Source: Aplidium turbinatum
Taxonomy: Eukaryota > Chordata > Ascidiacea > Aplousobranchia > Polyclinidae
DNA length: 64,000 nt
Reading direction: 5' to 3'
Assembly: GCA_918807975.1 (NCBI GenBank)
Contig: OU964922.1
Span: forward strand, 17,720,329 to 17,784,328
Shown: positions 34,793 through 45,268 of the stretch, in pieces
How positions within the stretch are numbered: the stretch's first letter is position 1
Layout of the letters: each line of letters opens with the position of its first letter
Notes under the pieces: model-generated
Seen by the model: only the letters and a program-made list of their open reading frames with translations
Databases searched by the model: none
What the model was told of the DNA's origin: nothing
Made by a program: the position numbers and the translations under genes

Positions 34793-35280
34793 GCCAGAAA
34801 TCGCCAAGGTTAGGCTACAGAAAAAGAAAAATTAACATTGCCAATTTGCCAGGCTCAATTTTACATGCACAAGTACCTAGGCTACAGTTAACTGACTAAC
34901 TTGCTATAACTGTACGTCGAGTGTCAAGAAAATTACACTAACTCATTTTCCATTGATAATTATTTTATGGGCGCTTTTAACTGACTAACTTAACCTACCA
35001 GCCTACTACTGTACCAGACATTAAGACAAGGCCAGCAATCGCCAAGGTTAGGCTACCGAAAAAGAAAAATTAATATTGCCAATTTGTCAGGCTCAATTTT
35101 ACATGCACAAGTACCTAGGCTACAGTTAACTGACTAACTTGCTATTACTGTACATCGAGTGCCAAGAAAATTACACTAACTCATTTTCCATTGATAATTA
35201 TTTTATGCGCGCTTTTAAATGACTAACTTACGAACTTAACCTACCAGCCTACTACTGTACCAGACTAAGACAACTAGCAG
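34793..35280. repeat. Tandem duplication of a 238-bp unit near the right TIR
   Basis: GCCAG(A/C)AATCGCCAAGG starts the units at about 34793 and 35031, and both end with CCTACCAGCCTACTACTGTA and a few more bases. Copies are nearly identical, so the duplication is recent. It may repeat subterminal binding sites of the transposase. Confidence 0.85.
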
Positions 35281-35400
35281 AAGACCAAAGAAAGAAAACG
35301 TAAATGACGCAATGACGTAAGAAAGCGATACGGCATCTGATTGGTCAGTTTTCGAGATAGGCACAAAATAGGGAACCTTTTGTAAATATGCCACCGGGCC

Positions 35401-35533
35401 GTAGCCCCCAAACGCCCCAGCAGTGAAACCTCGGATGAGGGTTTCTGAACATCCCACAGTGGGGCAAGGTTGATGATACACTCAAACCTTTTGTACCTTA
35501 TGATGTTACAAATACGTCACGGGCTGCCGGACT
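35401..35533 (-). repeat. Repeat R, copy 2, second part
   Basis: It continues 28557-28842 after the Mutator-like element. It ends at the complement of TAGTCCGGCAGCC; the DNA beyond (35543-35615) is a partial duplicate of the gene fragment at 35908-35985. Confidence 0.85.
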
Positions 35534-35542
35534 ATATGCAGC

Positions 35543-37335
35543 TCGTGGTGATTGTGGAAGGAGAGCCGGATCAATGTGAGAACGATTAGACATGACCATT
35601 TCCTCGTAACTTATTTCTGTTTAGTGATTTGTGGTAAAGTATATGTAGCCTACAGTAGACTAGTTTAAAAGTTCGAAGAACCGTATCCAAGCCCTGTCAA
35701 CTTGGTGTGGAGACATGTCGTCTTCGTAGAAAACATCTGCAAGATTTTCAAGACATCTTCTGGTGCAGCAGCTACATCCGTCATGACTGAAGAAAACATG
35801 TCATCTTTCTTCTGCCAACCCCATGACAATGGTTTCAAATCTGAGTTGCTTAAAGTTCTCCAAACTTTCACCTGGTGATATACTCTGAGGCCATGATGGT
35901 AGCTATGCAGCTCGTGATGATGGTGGAAAAAGAGCCGGATCAACGTGAGGACAATTAGACATGACCATTTCCTCGTACTTCTGTGGTCGTTTCCCATGTG
36001 AGTCCACCCCGATAGCTTAATTGGTTAGCGCGTGACTTCGTGAACGAAGAAGCTTCATCAAGCTGCGCTGGTTCGACTCTCGGGGTGTGCGCTTGAGCAA
36101 CGCATTCTAAGGACTGCTTTCCATTCAGCGGGACCTACGGAATAATTTCCCGGCAATAACACTTCAACAATCGGAAACTTCGCTCTGTCAATCTCGGTAA
36201 CTGGCCCTGCGTCAAAAGCATCTAGCCTACAAGTATGCGAAACTATCAGGAATAACCTATCAAGGCTTTGTCAGTCCGAGGATAAAGATTCAAAACCAAC
36301 CCTGTAGCCATCAAAAACAATAACGTTGGCGCGCAAGTTCTGAAGAAAACTGATGTACTTTTTGAAGATCTCATGGAACTTCTCATTCTTCTTTCAGTCA
36401 CAACACCACAACAAGGCACCACCATCAATGATTTTAATGGAGTCAGGTTCTTTTGTCATTTCAACTTTGTGCAGATGTAAGACTTCAGTTTTGATTTTTG
36501 TGCAGTTCGTAGAACTCCATCTTGAACAGTGACGTTGGATACGGTGATAACTCGTAGAAGAAGTACCGGTGGTCTGCAATTTCGTTTTCTGGCTTTCTCT
36601 CTATGACAACAATCAATCTCCAAAAGTGTATTATTGGATCAATGGTGATAGTATCATGACCAATTTTTAGACTGGCATAAAGGCTCTGTATAGCACTTAT
36701 TTGCTTCTTCCTCTTGAAGGAACAATTAGTAAAGGTTTTATCATCAAGTTCAATTTGGATAAACGCCCATATCTCCTCAGATCGGTCACAGGTCACACTG
36801 TTGTTGTCATCAATCAACCCTGAGTCTAGAGCCATAAGCTGAACTCCAACTTTAAATGGATTATGTGAACGAAACCAGGTTTGTACTTTTTAAAATCATC
36901 ATTATCACGTTTGATTCTTCCAGCAAATACCTCCTTGTATTTATCATTAGAATTTGACAATGATGAGACTGTAAGTTACTGAGTGCATCTGTCATTTCTG
37001 CACACCTGTGCATGGTTTTATTCCACACCCTTAATACATTATCGGTAGTGCCCTTGCCGATGACTCCGCCTTTTCCTTTTAAAGAGTTCATGAGAATCTG
37101 TTCAATAGACAAATCAGTTCAGAATTCTGCCCATTGTTTGTTAGAACGCCTGGCGGTGTGATTACCGTAGGCCTACATAAATTGCTGGTAGACATCTGGG
37201 GGACTTGTTTCCAATTCTGCAACTGTTTGAAGATACAGGAGACATGTTTTTGCATAATTGTTGTGACCTGTGGCAGCAAATAGCTTCAGCATGCTTTTTG
37301 ACGCAGAAATGTGTTGTGTAGTAATCAGTTGCTTG
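35543..37335 (-). pseudogene. Uncharacterised multi-copy gene, 3' part (locus B)
   Basis: Minus strand, in order from 37335: LFAATGHNNYAKTCLLYLQT, then LSIEQILMNSLKGKGGVIGK (near 37100), ELDDKTFTNCSFKRKKQISA and DPIIHFWRL (near 36750-36640), KIIDGGALLW (near 36440), IFKKYISFL then VFDGY (near 36370-36310), a SINE, and finally GLRVYHQVKVWRT and SDLKPLSWGW (near 35890-35810). The frame is broken in several places, one of them an in-frame TAG made by a TAGGCCTA word near 37165. A 70-bp piece is repeated at 35543-35615 and 35908-35985. The 5' part lies at 43207-44560 beyond a BEL/Pao insertion. Its function is unknown; a mobile-element or repetitive-gene origin is likely. Confidence 0.7.
36004..36303 (+). 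mobile_element. tRNA-derived SINE, copy 1
   Basis: The head has A-box-like ATAGCTTAATTGGTTAGCG and B-box GGTTCGACTC, then a tRNA-unrelated body shared with the copy at 51797 (GTGCGCTTGAGCAACGCATT, CAAGGCTTTGTCAGTCCGAG). It ends ATTCAAAACCAA. It sits directly after the VFDGY codons of the locus B gene. The T-arm does not pair well, so it is not a functional tRNA. It carries TAGCCTA at 36223-36229 where copy 2 has plain TA. Confidence 0.88.
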
Positions 37336-37902
37336 TGTTACGGCCAATCTCTGTACAAATCAAACGTCATATAAAACCGTTCAAGTCTACTGAATATTAC
37401 GTCATGGAAGTTGCTAGAAAATGTGCCAAAATTGCACCATCGTTCATAGACTTGTGTCAAACTTGTTTGGACTTGTTTGGGCCTGTTTAAACAGGAAATA
37501 TTACATCAGCTTAAACACCTGTTGGAATGACTTCATAATTGTCTTTCATTTATTGCGTCACAGTTACTTTCTACGTGAATTTGAGATATTGATATCTATT
37601 CTGGTCATTCGTAAAATGATTGTTTGAAAGTTGGCCGCACTTTTAACTGTTGGCTTAGTGCTTGCTAGCTGGACAAAGGTTCCGTCTTTTATCCAATTAA
37701 TCTGTATTGTAGTGACAGTTTTTTAGAGGTGTACGGCGTTGCACCTATTTTCGATAGCCTCGGGCTAATTTTACTGGAATACACTTTGAATAGACGTTTC
37801 GAAAGTGTGTTTATTTTTGGGTCATTGCATGCAGACGAACGGATTTGGGAATCTTACGTTACAATTTTCCCACGAAGAGATTATGGTTTACCGCTGTGAC
37901 CA
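37336..37902 (+). repeat. BEL/Pao copy 1, 5' LTR
   Basis: It begins TGTTACGGCC and ends GCTGTGACCA. It contains TATAAAACC near 37372 as a possible core promoter. Its length and ends match the 3' LTR. Confidence 0.94.
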
Positions 37903-38385
37903 TAAAAAATAAAAGACGAGTTCTTGTTAGCTGGTAGGCCAAGAAGCACTAAAAGCATAAAAAAATAAAAGACGATTTTCTGGCTAGTGTTTGTACGGAA
38001 GCACAGGCAAGAAGCAAAAAATAAAAGACGAAGTTAGTTAGTTGGTAGGCCAAGAAGCACTTAGAAGCAAAGAAATAATAAAAGAAGATCTTGTTGGTTG
38101 GTAGTCTAAAGAAGCAAAGAAAATTAAAGACATTTCTTCTCAGTTTGGTACAGAAAAAAAATAACTTTGACATTCATTGGCAAGAAAGAAGATTAAAGGC
38201 AATCCATCTGTGCTTGAAGATTCAAGTGGAAGAATCCAAGCAAGTTTTGTGGACGTTTGGACTTCACATACTCGTACAGCTACGGTATCGTGCATTTAAA
38301 TTCTTTTTTGTATTTTTACGGTCTTTGCAGTTAAGTTTTTTATAACTACTGTAATTTTGTGTGTTTGTGTAAATTAATTTTTTAA

Positions 38386-41300
38386 TTGTTAAATTTAGCC
38401 CTAACATTTAATATGTCTACACTCGGTGGTGACAGGGACTCGACCGCCGTCGACTCGACTGAGTTTAAGCCTGATGATGTTCTTTGCGGTCGGGCAGGCC
38501 ATTCTGGGGAGGGACCCATTAACGATGAGGCTAAGTCAGTTCGAGAGGCCCGGCATCTTAGACGGGATATTTTGACTCAAATTGGGAAACTTTCTGTAGC
38601 CCTAGGTTCTTTGAGTGATAAGCAGGAACTGTTAATTTTTAGATCTAAGTTATCTACTTTAGAAGAGGAATTACGGCATTTCCATGCTTTTTTGAGTAAA
38701 ATTGTTAACTCTGCAATCTTGGCAGAACTTCGTGATAGGGTAGATCCCGAATTTAACTCGTTAAAAAATAACTTCGAACAAAAAGAAAGTGAGTTCTCAG
38801 ATAGGTTGGATGCTGACATACATCCTGAGGATAGCGCCTCAAATGTAAGCACTAGGATGTCTGAGAGCTCGTCACGGATAGTTGCACAAATTAACCTACA
38901 GTTAAGACGAGAGGAGCTCCAGATCCAAGCTGAGGCCGAAGCAAGAGCTGCTGAGGCCATCGCAAGAGCTGAAGCCATACGAGCTGAGGCTGCCGCGAGA
39001 GCTGAGGCCGACGCGAGAGCTGCTGAAGCCATACGAGCTGAGGCTGCCGCGAGAGCTGAGGCCGACGCGAGAGCTGCTGAGGCCGCACGAGCAGAGGCTG
39101 CCGCGAGAGCTGAGGCCGAAGCGAGAGCTGCTGAGGCCGCCGCGAGAGCCGAAGCTAGAGCTGCTGAGTTCGCACTCAAAGACGCTCAGTTGAGGGCCGA
39201 ACAACGTAAAGAGGTAGTTTTAGCTGAATATCGTTCTGAGTTGGGCTCCCGGCGTAGTTCTAGGAAGGGCTCTTCTAGGCATTCCAGAAGTGAACATCAA
39301 TCACAGTTTAATTTACCTAACCTTTTCCAGACGCCTGTTCAATCCGTAAGTGGACCTGTACAATCCACATGTTTTCCAGCTGTTTCAGGAGGTCTCGGGG
39401 CCGCGGCTAAGGGTCTTCCGAAGGCTGTAGAGCCAAGGCCTGCAAATTACAACCGAACTCCTCCCCCAGAGCGTACAGGTCACGGGGCCGCCATTAGCAG
39501 TAATGCTTTGCCCCCTTCACAGTTTTCAGCGCCGCTAGTTTTTGATCGCCCAGCTACACGTAATTTGGGTGGTTGTGAGAGGCGTATCGCGTCTCCTGAT
39601 TTTAACGTGTGTGAGGATCGTGATCAGGCTGTGCATGTGACTGAGCCCACTCAGCCCCTTAAGGGATATAGCTTGTCTTCTCCCGCTAAATCGAGTTCTC
39701 AACAGCAGGATTGCTTTTTTGAATACCAAAATAGTAGGACGTTCTTCGATAAGGCGGCCTTGATTGGTTACGATGGTAATAATATGCCATTTGTCTTCTT
39801 TAAAAATCGTGTTATGGCCTTGATGGCAGCTTCGCCCTTTAAGGGAACTCGTTTGACTTTGTTGCAAGCAGCTTGTGTTAGAACAGCTGCACAAACGATT
39901 GCTAATTTGGTTTCCGACACTCCTGGCTTGTCAGAGGAAGACAGGATAGAAATGTCGTTATCTCGCTTGTCCCAACGTTTTGGAGTTCGTGGAGGTCTTT
40001 TCGCAGAACCAGAAATTAGAAAGTATCGCTATGGTAGCAAATTGACTTCTATCTCTTCCAGTGATTTGAAAGAGTTTAAAGATGAATTATCGCAGTGTTT
40101 GCTTTATGCGAAAGCTTATGGTCAGCGTGATAAATTAGAAGGACGTTTCGTTTTGGATTTGGCTAAGCGACTCCCGTTTGACGCTAAGCAGCGTTATCTT
40201 GACTTTTTAGGTGATCAGTATGGTAGCACTGAGGAACCTACTTTTCAGAGTTTGTTTGATTTTGTAGTACGGGAGGAAACGCGCAAGTCGATTGATTTTA
40301 GCATTATGCTAATGGGCGATTCTGGTGAGTCGCAGCATTTTAAAAAGTTTGGCAAAGGAAAATTGCCTTCATGTCCGGTTAGGCAGACGTCGGTAAAACC
40401 CCATGATAATGTGATTTCAGGGAGTTCGCAGTACTCGACTGCTGTTGGCGCACCGCGCGGCGGTGTGGCCAGACGTAGTGACATACCGGCATGTTTTTGT
40501 TGTTCGTCACGTGGTCAAGTTGAATATCATTTTTTGTCTAATTGTAAAGAATTTTTGCGCTTGACACCTAAAGGTCGGAGAGATGTCATTGTGAAAGCTG
40601 GAAAATGCTTGAACTGTTTGCGCCAGCATATGGTTAAGGACTGTAATCATGCAAACAACTGTCGTCAGTGTGGGCCTAACAACGATAGGAAACACTATTT
40701 TCTTCTGCATGATTTTTATGTGACGTCACGTGATTCTCTGGATTTGGTCGGTAAAGATGAGGCTGGTGCCAGAGTTCCTGTGCGTAATGTTAAGATTGGA
40801 AATGTTAAAGCAGCCTTTAACCGCGTTACTGCTGCTCGTGTTTTGAATCCAATGACTGGCAAATCGAAGTTGGTGTATTGTCAGCATGATCCTGGTTCGC
40901 AGTTGACCTTTGTTTCGAGTGACTTGGTGTGCGAACTTGGTCTTAAACCGTACGATAAAGCGTCGTTTAAAATGGATACTCTGGCTGGTCAGAAACCTAC
41001 TTGTGCTGACCTTGTTAAACTCAACATCCAGTCGTTAGAGACGAATGAACTGTTTTGTGATATAACCTCGGTGGTTAACCCAGCTTGGGCTGACGATGTT
41101 AAAACTTTACCTCATAAACAAGATTTAAGTGGTTTCCGTCATTTTCATGACGTGAATATGTTTCATTTGAATGATTGTAGTACTGTAGATGTACTGATTG
41201 GCAATGACAACGCTTATTTGATGTGGGCAAAAGAAGAACGTGTTGGTGAAAATCGCAGTGAACCGCATGCTTTGCTCACTCCTCTCGGTTGGTTGGCTTG

Positions 41301-42333
41301 TGGTGGTAAGTCACCCTTAGTTGAAAGCGTTGCTAAAGTGTGCAGAGTGCAGACGTCTTCAGAGTCGGATGTCATCTCTGGCTTTCAGCGTAAAATTGAG
41401 TCTCGCGATATGGAAATAGCAGACCTGAATAAAATCATTCAGGATTTGACTTTGCAAAATGAAACCTGTGAATTGTCTCGCAATGATATTTTGGCTAGAG
41501 AACTTGTCGAACCGAATATTGAGTTGAAAGATGGTCGATTTGAGATACCTGTTCCGTTGAAGGAAGTTATTGATTTACCTAACAATTTTGTGTTGGCGTC
41601 AGATAGAGCTGCTGATTTAAAGAAGAAGGCTTTAAAACAATCTGAATTCCGAGGAACTTGTGTAAATGATGTAATGTCTTCTTGTCCTGAATTGTCTGAC
41701 TTGTTAAACCCTCTGGCAGATGTCTTGGCTAGATTTCGGCTTGAAAGATTTGGTTTCATGGCTGATGTGACCAAATACTTTTTTCACATTTTGGACTCTT
41801 CAATTCGTAAGCCCAATTTTATTGAACTGCTTATGTACACCAGCAGTGCCGTTCGGATCGTGAACGAACGCCCTTTGGTTCCCTTGAGTGACGACCCTAG
41901 GGATTTTACTGTCATCACCCCTGCCTCACTTTTGACCCCATACTTAGACCCATACTGTGCTGTTGGGCAACCACATGATCGTGACCAATTAAGAAGGGAT
42001 TATCGGTTCAATTTGTCACTTTCTCAGCAGGTTTGGAATAAATGGATCGATTTTTACTTGCCAGGTCTTCAGGGCCGGAAAAAATGGCTAAAAATGGCCG
42101 AGAATTTGGAGCCTGGTCAACTTGTAGTGGTAGGTTCTCTCCAAGACATTGGTAAACGTGGGAAGTATCAACTTGGGAGGGTGCATGAGGTAGTTCCACA
42201 AATTAGGAAAGGGAAGCCTGTGGTTCGTAGAGCCAAAGTTGCCGTCTGCAACTATGATGAGAGTACGGAGAAAGTAAAAGTAGACTACGTGTTGAGGGAT
42301 ATTTCGTGCCTCGCCCCCGTAAAGAACACCTAA
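38386..42333 (+). CDS. BEL/Pao copy 1 Gag-Pol-type ORF
   Basis: A single open frame of 1315 codons. Parts in order are a charged N-terminal Gag region; an Ala/Arg/Glu-rich helix-like repeat (about residues 185-275, from ARAEA-type units); a Gag core near 450-640; Cys/His knuckles (CFCCSSRGQVEYHFLSNC near 705, CLNCLRQHMVKDC near 745); an aspartic protease with the DPGS motif near 833; RT-related sequence; and a C-terminal integrase-tail domain of the DUF5641 type (about 1160-1315). The likely start is the MSTLGG methionine, ten codons into the frame. It is a fossil copy: pol parts are incomplete although the frame is open, so replication alone is not expected. Confidence 0.9.
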   Translation: MLNLALTFNMSTLGGDRDSTAVDSTEFKPDDVLCGRAGHSGEGPINDEAKSVREARHLRRDILTQIGKLSVALGSLSDKQELLIFRSKLSTLEEELRHFHAFLSKIVNSAILAELRDRVDPEFNSLKNNFEQKESEFSDRLDADIHPEDSASNVSTRMSESSSRIVAQINLQLRREELQIQAEAEARAAEAIARAEAIRAEAAARAEADARAAEAIRAEAAARAEADARAAEAARAEAAARAEAEARAAEAAARAEARAAEFALKDAQLRAEQRKEVVLAEYRSELGSRRSSRKGSSRHSRSEHQSQFNLPNLFQTPVQSVSGPVQSTCFPAVSGGLGAAAKGLPKAVEPRPANYNRTPPPERTGHGAAISSNALPPSQFSAPLVFDRPATRNLGGCERRIASPDFNVCEDRDQAVHVTEPTQPLKGYSLSSPAKSSSQQQDCFFEYQNSRTFFDKAALIGYDGNNMPFVFFKNRVMALMAASPFKGTRLTLLQAACVRTAAQTIANLVSDTPGLSEEDRIEMSLSRLSQRFGVRGGLFAEPEIRKYRYGSKLTSISSSDLKEFKDELSQCLLYAKAYGQRDKLEGRFVLDLAKRLPFDAKQRYLDFLGDQYGSTEEPTFQSLFDFVVREETRKSIDFSIMLMGDSGESQHFKKFGKGKLPSCPVRQTSVKPHDNVISGSSQYSTAVGAPRGGVARRSDIPACFCCSSRGQVEYHFLSNCKEFLRLTPKGRRDVIVKAGKCLNCLRQHMVKDCNHANNCRQCGPNNDRKHYFLLHDFYVTSRDSLDLVGKDEAGARVPVRNVKIGNVKAAFNRVTAARVLNPMTGKSKLVYCQHDPGSQLTFVSSDLVCELGLKPYDKASFKMDTLAGQKPTCADLVKLNIQSLETNELFCDITSVVNPAWADDVKTLPHKQDLSGFRHFHDVNMFHLNDCSTVDVLIGNDNAYLMWAKEERVGENRSEPHALLTPLGWLACGGKSPLVESVAKVCRVQTSSESDVISGFQRKIESRDMEIADLNKIIQDLTLQNETCELSRNDILARELVEPNIELKDGRFEIPVPLKEVIDLPNNFVLASDRAADLKKKALKQSEFRGTCVNDVMSSCPELSDLLNPLADVLARFRLERFGFMADVTKYFFHILDSSIRKPNFIELLMYTSSAVRIVNERPLVPLSDDPRDFTVITPASLLTPYLDPYCAVGQPHDRDQLRRDYRFNLSLSQQVWNKWIDFYLPGLQGRKKWLKMAENLEPGQLVVVGSLQDIGKRGKYQLGRVHEVVPQIRKGKPVVRRAKVAVCNYDESTEKVKVDYVLRDISCLAPVKNT

Positions 42334-42640
42334 GTGTTAGGGTTTGAGCTTGGTTTTGTCTGCGGTGGCCGACCCTTGTCTGAGCCCGGAACAGTCGGTT
42401 ATTAGCGCAACCATTGTATATAGCGTCATTTTAGCGTGTACCTATGGTACCAATTTCATGTATCGTGTATTATTTCGTATTGCTGTTCATTCTTTGCATG
42501 CCCTTTGTATTTGCGTATTAACTTAAACGTGAGTGATTCAAACAATTTGTGTATCATGTGTTTTTATTCATTGGCTCACGATTGTCCTTCAATTCTTTTT
42601 TAGTTATGCCATGTTAGACTGTCATAACTAGGGGCCGCTA

Positions 42641-43206
42641 TGTTACGGCCAATCTCTGTACAAATCAAACGTCATATAAAACCGTTCAAGTCTACTGAAT
42701 ATTACGTCATGGAAGTTGCTAGAAAATGTGCCAAAATTGCACCATCGTTCATAGACTTGTGTCAAACTTGTTTGGACTTGTTTGGGCCTGTTTAAACAGG
42801 AAATATTACATCAGCTTAAACACCTGTTGGAATGACTTCATAATTGTCTTTCATTTATTGCGTCACAGTTACTTTCTACGTGAATTTGAGATATTGATAT
42901 CTATTCTGGTCATTCGTAAAATGATTGTTTGAAAGTTGGCCGCACTTTTAACTGTTGGCTTAGTGCTTGCTAGCTGGACAAAGGTTCCGTCTTTTATCCA
43001 ATTAATCTGTATTGTAGTGACAATTTTTTAGAGGTGTAGGCGTTGCACCTATTTTCGATAGCCTCGGGCTAATTTTACTGGAATACACTTTGAATAGACG
43101 TTTCGAAAGTGTGTTTATTTTTGGGTCATTGCATGCAGACGAACGGATTTGGGAATCTTACGTTACAATTTTCCCACGAAGAGATTATGGTTTACCGCTG
43201 TGACCA
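42641..43206 (+). repeat. BEL/Pao copy 1, 3' LTR
   Basis: It begins TGTTACGGCC and ends TGTGACCA, followed by GCTTG. The G-rich TAGGGGCCGCTA just upstream is the likely polypurine tract. Confidence 0.94.
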
Positions 43207-44560
43207 GCTTGTTCTCTCTGCTTGAATAAACTCCTGTAAAACTGAAACGTAATTAACATAGCTCAATCACAGAGCTGATGTAGGCCTACGTGATTCTCGT
43301 GTGGGCTGCTCCTTTTTATTGGTGAAAAATGCTACCATGTTATCATTATTATGATCAGAAGAACTGTCGAGTCATACAATTTCTCCAAGGCACTCTGCTC
43401 TCCGGCGTCAACTCACTCCAAAATTCTTTCAACATAAGGGACAGAATAGCTGTTGCTCATAACAGATGACCTCGAACAGCGCGGGAAACTGCCTTCCCAC
43501 TAAAGATGTGCCCTACCTACAGTTACAGGAGCGTATGCTGTCTCAAGAACACTTCTCAAGCCACTTCCTTCCATAAAGGAACCAATTGATCCCAGAAAAC
43601 TCATAAGCTGGTGAAAGCCGCCCATTCGAACAAATACGCTCATGTTCTTTGATGATTCTATGTCGTATGCTTTTATATGAAGCTGTTGGTCGAAGGTTAC
43701 ACATGCCATTCGGACATTCAGTTTTTGGCACTGTTCGCCACAAACGATAGAAACGAGTGTTAAGCTGTTAAATCTGTGGCGTGTAAGTCGATCACCGGCA
43801 AAATGGTAACAACAGACTTTGGCTTAGATTGCGATGTTGTTTTAGCACTCACGTAGGCTATCCAGACCACCTGGGGAGTGACTTCTTGAAGATGTATGAT
43901 GCGCTCCAGAGAAGATCTATAAAGCGATTGTGAAGGTCCTCCTGAAAGTAAATATGAAAAACAATACGGTTTGTGTGGCATTCTGTAATCAAATCATGAT
44001 TCCAATCCTATACTGACAACGGTGTAGGCTATAAGTCCATATCATGTTCTATTTTTTTACATACAGTATTAAACAATGTCATTTTTTCAGTGGATGTTGG
44101 ACGACCAGGTGTTGAATACTGAGCAGGATTTTCAAACCTTGTTCTGCATGGTAGCCTACATGGTAGGCCTGTCTGGCTTCAGCAACCACCAGGTCGTGTG
44201 CTGTAAGCAGTCGTTTTTGAACAGTTTTAGCAAGTTCATCGTCTCTACTTTGGCATAAAGCAAGTGTTACGTAATATATTCCTGACGATTTTGTCCACAC
44301 CTCTTCAAATTTATTTCGATCAGGGTGCCTTTCATCAAACATACAACTATATCCACAGTAAAAACACTGCTTTTTTAAGTCGAACGACTGTTGATCTGAC
44401 TTGCTCGATATTCTCTTGCTATTGGATTGGTTATTGCTTGAGACTGGACGTTTCTTGGATCTCACATGGTTTCTCAAGAACTTAAGGCGTGATGTAGGCC
44501 TATGTAATGTGGCCATTTTCTCTATTTTTCTGCAGAGTTGCAACCAGCGTTTCACAATCC
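43207..44560 (-). pseudogene. Uncharacterised multi-copy gene, 5' part (locus B)
   Basis: On the minus strand the first segment (44555-44079, 158 residues) has a basic start and a zinc-binding block (KKQCFYCGYSC, then HPDRNKFEEVW, then DLVVAEAR-x-YH). Removing one TAGCCTA insertion (44154-44158) gives YHVPCRTRF, restoring the expected YHxxC. Next come KSVVTILPVIDLHATDLTAL (near 43800) and 43709-43500 with ACVTFDQQLHIKAYDI and MGGFHQLMSFLGSIGSFMEG, then GKAVSRAVRGHLL near 43495. The frame is broken in several places. The gene continues at 37335 after the BEL/Pao element. The LGGFH block resembles loci A and C, but VTFDQ and FLGSIG mark a separate subfamily. Function unknown. Confidence 0.72.
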
Positions 44561-44925
44561 ATTTTCCAGTTTCATGGGGACTTGTTGTTTAGGCTTACTG
44601 TAGCCTACAGCAGGTTATACTGAGTTTTCCAAAATCAGGCTGAGGAGTAACTTCGGATGGAAAATTGTATGCTTTTTCGTAAACTCTGGTTTAACCAGGA
44701 AATATTAGGAATAATTCATTGCATGTCACTCCTCACTAAAATCCACCACGCAAAAGCCTAATGGTGGATTTCGCCTTATAGTCCGTATTTAGGTAATGGC
44801 TAATAACTTCAAATAACTTATGACTGATAAAATTTTTCTGTTTTTGTGAACCAACCCACCAAACTTTCCGCTTGAAGTGGTTGACTAGGATCATTACTGT
44901 CTCGTATCATTACTAGGCCTATAAG
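44561..44925. other. Unassigned DNA
   Basis: It contains a short inverted word pair (CCACCACGCAAAAGCCTAAT and ATGGTGGATTTCG near 44745) but no gene or repeat that I can support. Confidence 0.45.
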
Positions 44926-45064
44926 ACTTGTTACTCAATGCAACAAACAGTGAACCAGCCTCATCTTCATAAAAATGAATGTCGTAAATATGATTAAAAA
45001 ATGAGGCTGAGTAGGCCTACATATAGCCTACAGCCCTACACTGTTTGTTGCATTGAGTAACAAG
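44926..45064. mobile_element. Palindromic element, left arm and start of right arm
   Basis: TATAAGACTTGTTACTCAAT and following bases (to AACAGTG at 44954) are repeated in complement at 45038-45064. The last seven bases of the right arm (TCTTATA) lie at 54962-54968 because a MITE landed inside the arm. The full arm is about 33 bp. Confidence 0.75.
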
Positions 45065-45268
45065 CAGAGATGTAGCCTACTTGCGGCGTAGCCTTTTTGT
45101 TTACACTAACGCTTGCGGCAACATTTTCTTGGATAGTTTGCGCTTGAGGCTACGCCGTAAAGTTTTAGCGGATAGCGTAAACGCATACTTTTTAATGTAT
45201 TTTTTTTTCGCTACAACACGCCAATACCTTCCAGCGCTGCAGTTGAAAGAATGTTTGCAATGGGCACA
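45065..45268. mobile_element. Left half of a hAT MITE (same family as 658-1175), TSD GTAACAAG
   Basis: It matches 658-880 of the intact copy. GTAACAAG at 45057-45064 is repeated at 54954-54961 after the right half, so both halves belong to one insertion split later. It has a GCCTA insertion after GATGTA (45075 or so) compared with the intact copy. Confidence 0.9.

Larger units (their letters stand above)
28852..35391 (-). mobile_element. Mutator-like element, complete-looking, TSD CACCGGGCC
   Basis: Terminal inverted repeats of 79 bp (28852-28930 and 35313-35391) start GCATATTTACAAAAGGTTCC and differ at one base that I see. The 9-bp CACCGGGCC is duplicated at 28843-28851 and 35392-35400, inside repeat R, and 9 bp is the Mutator hallmark. 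The only gene is a MULE/SWIM transposase on the minus strand. The left arm 28931-30930 is AT-rich with no coding apart from a small TA-flanked MITE; the right arm 33911-35312 holds a hAT MITE and a 238-bp tandem duplication. Both TIRs and most of the gene are intact, so this may be a recently active copy. Confidence 0.93.
37336..43206 (+). mobile_element. BEL/Pao element, copy 1, TSD GCTTG
   Basis: It has LTRs of 567 and 566 bp, TG...CA ends and a 5-bp duplication GCTTG at 37331-37335 and 43207-43211. The two LTRs differ at about two positions by eye, so the insertion is young. A leader of about 480 bp with repeated AATAAAAGACGA words precedes one long open frame with Gag, protease and pol-type parts. 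The pol region is shorter than usual for the family, so I judge it broken, with about one major break. It is inserted antisense in the uncharacterised gene of locus B. Confidence 0.95.

Noticed and set aside
35236-35481. 81-residue minus-strand ORF across 35391
   Set aside because: It joins the MULE TIR to repeat R by chance; both parts are non-coding repeats.
38577-39204. Long antisense ORFs rich in Ala, Ser or Arg opposite the BEL/Pao Gag, and their twins at 46967-47393
   Set aside because: They mirror the repetitive Ala/Arg/Glu codons of the sense strand and have no independent support.
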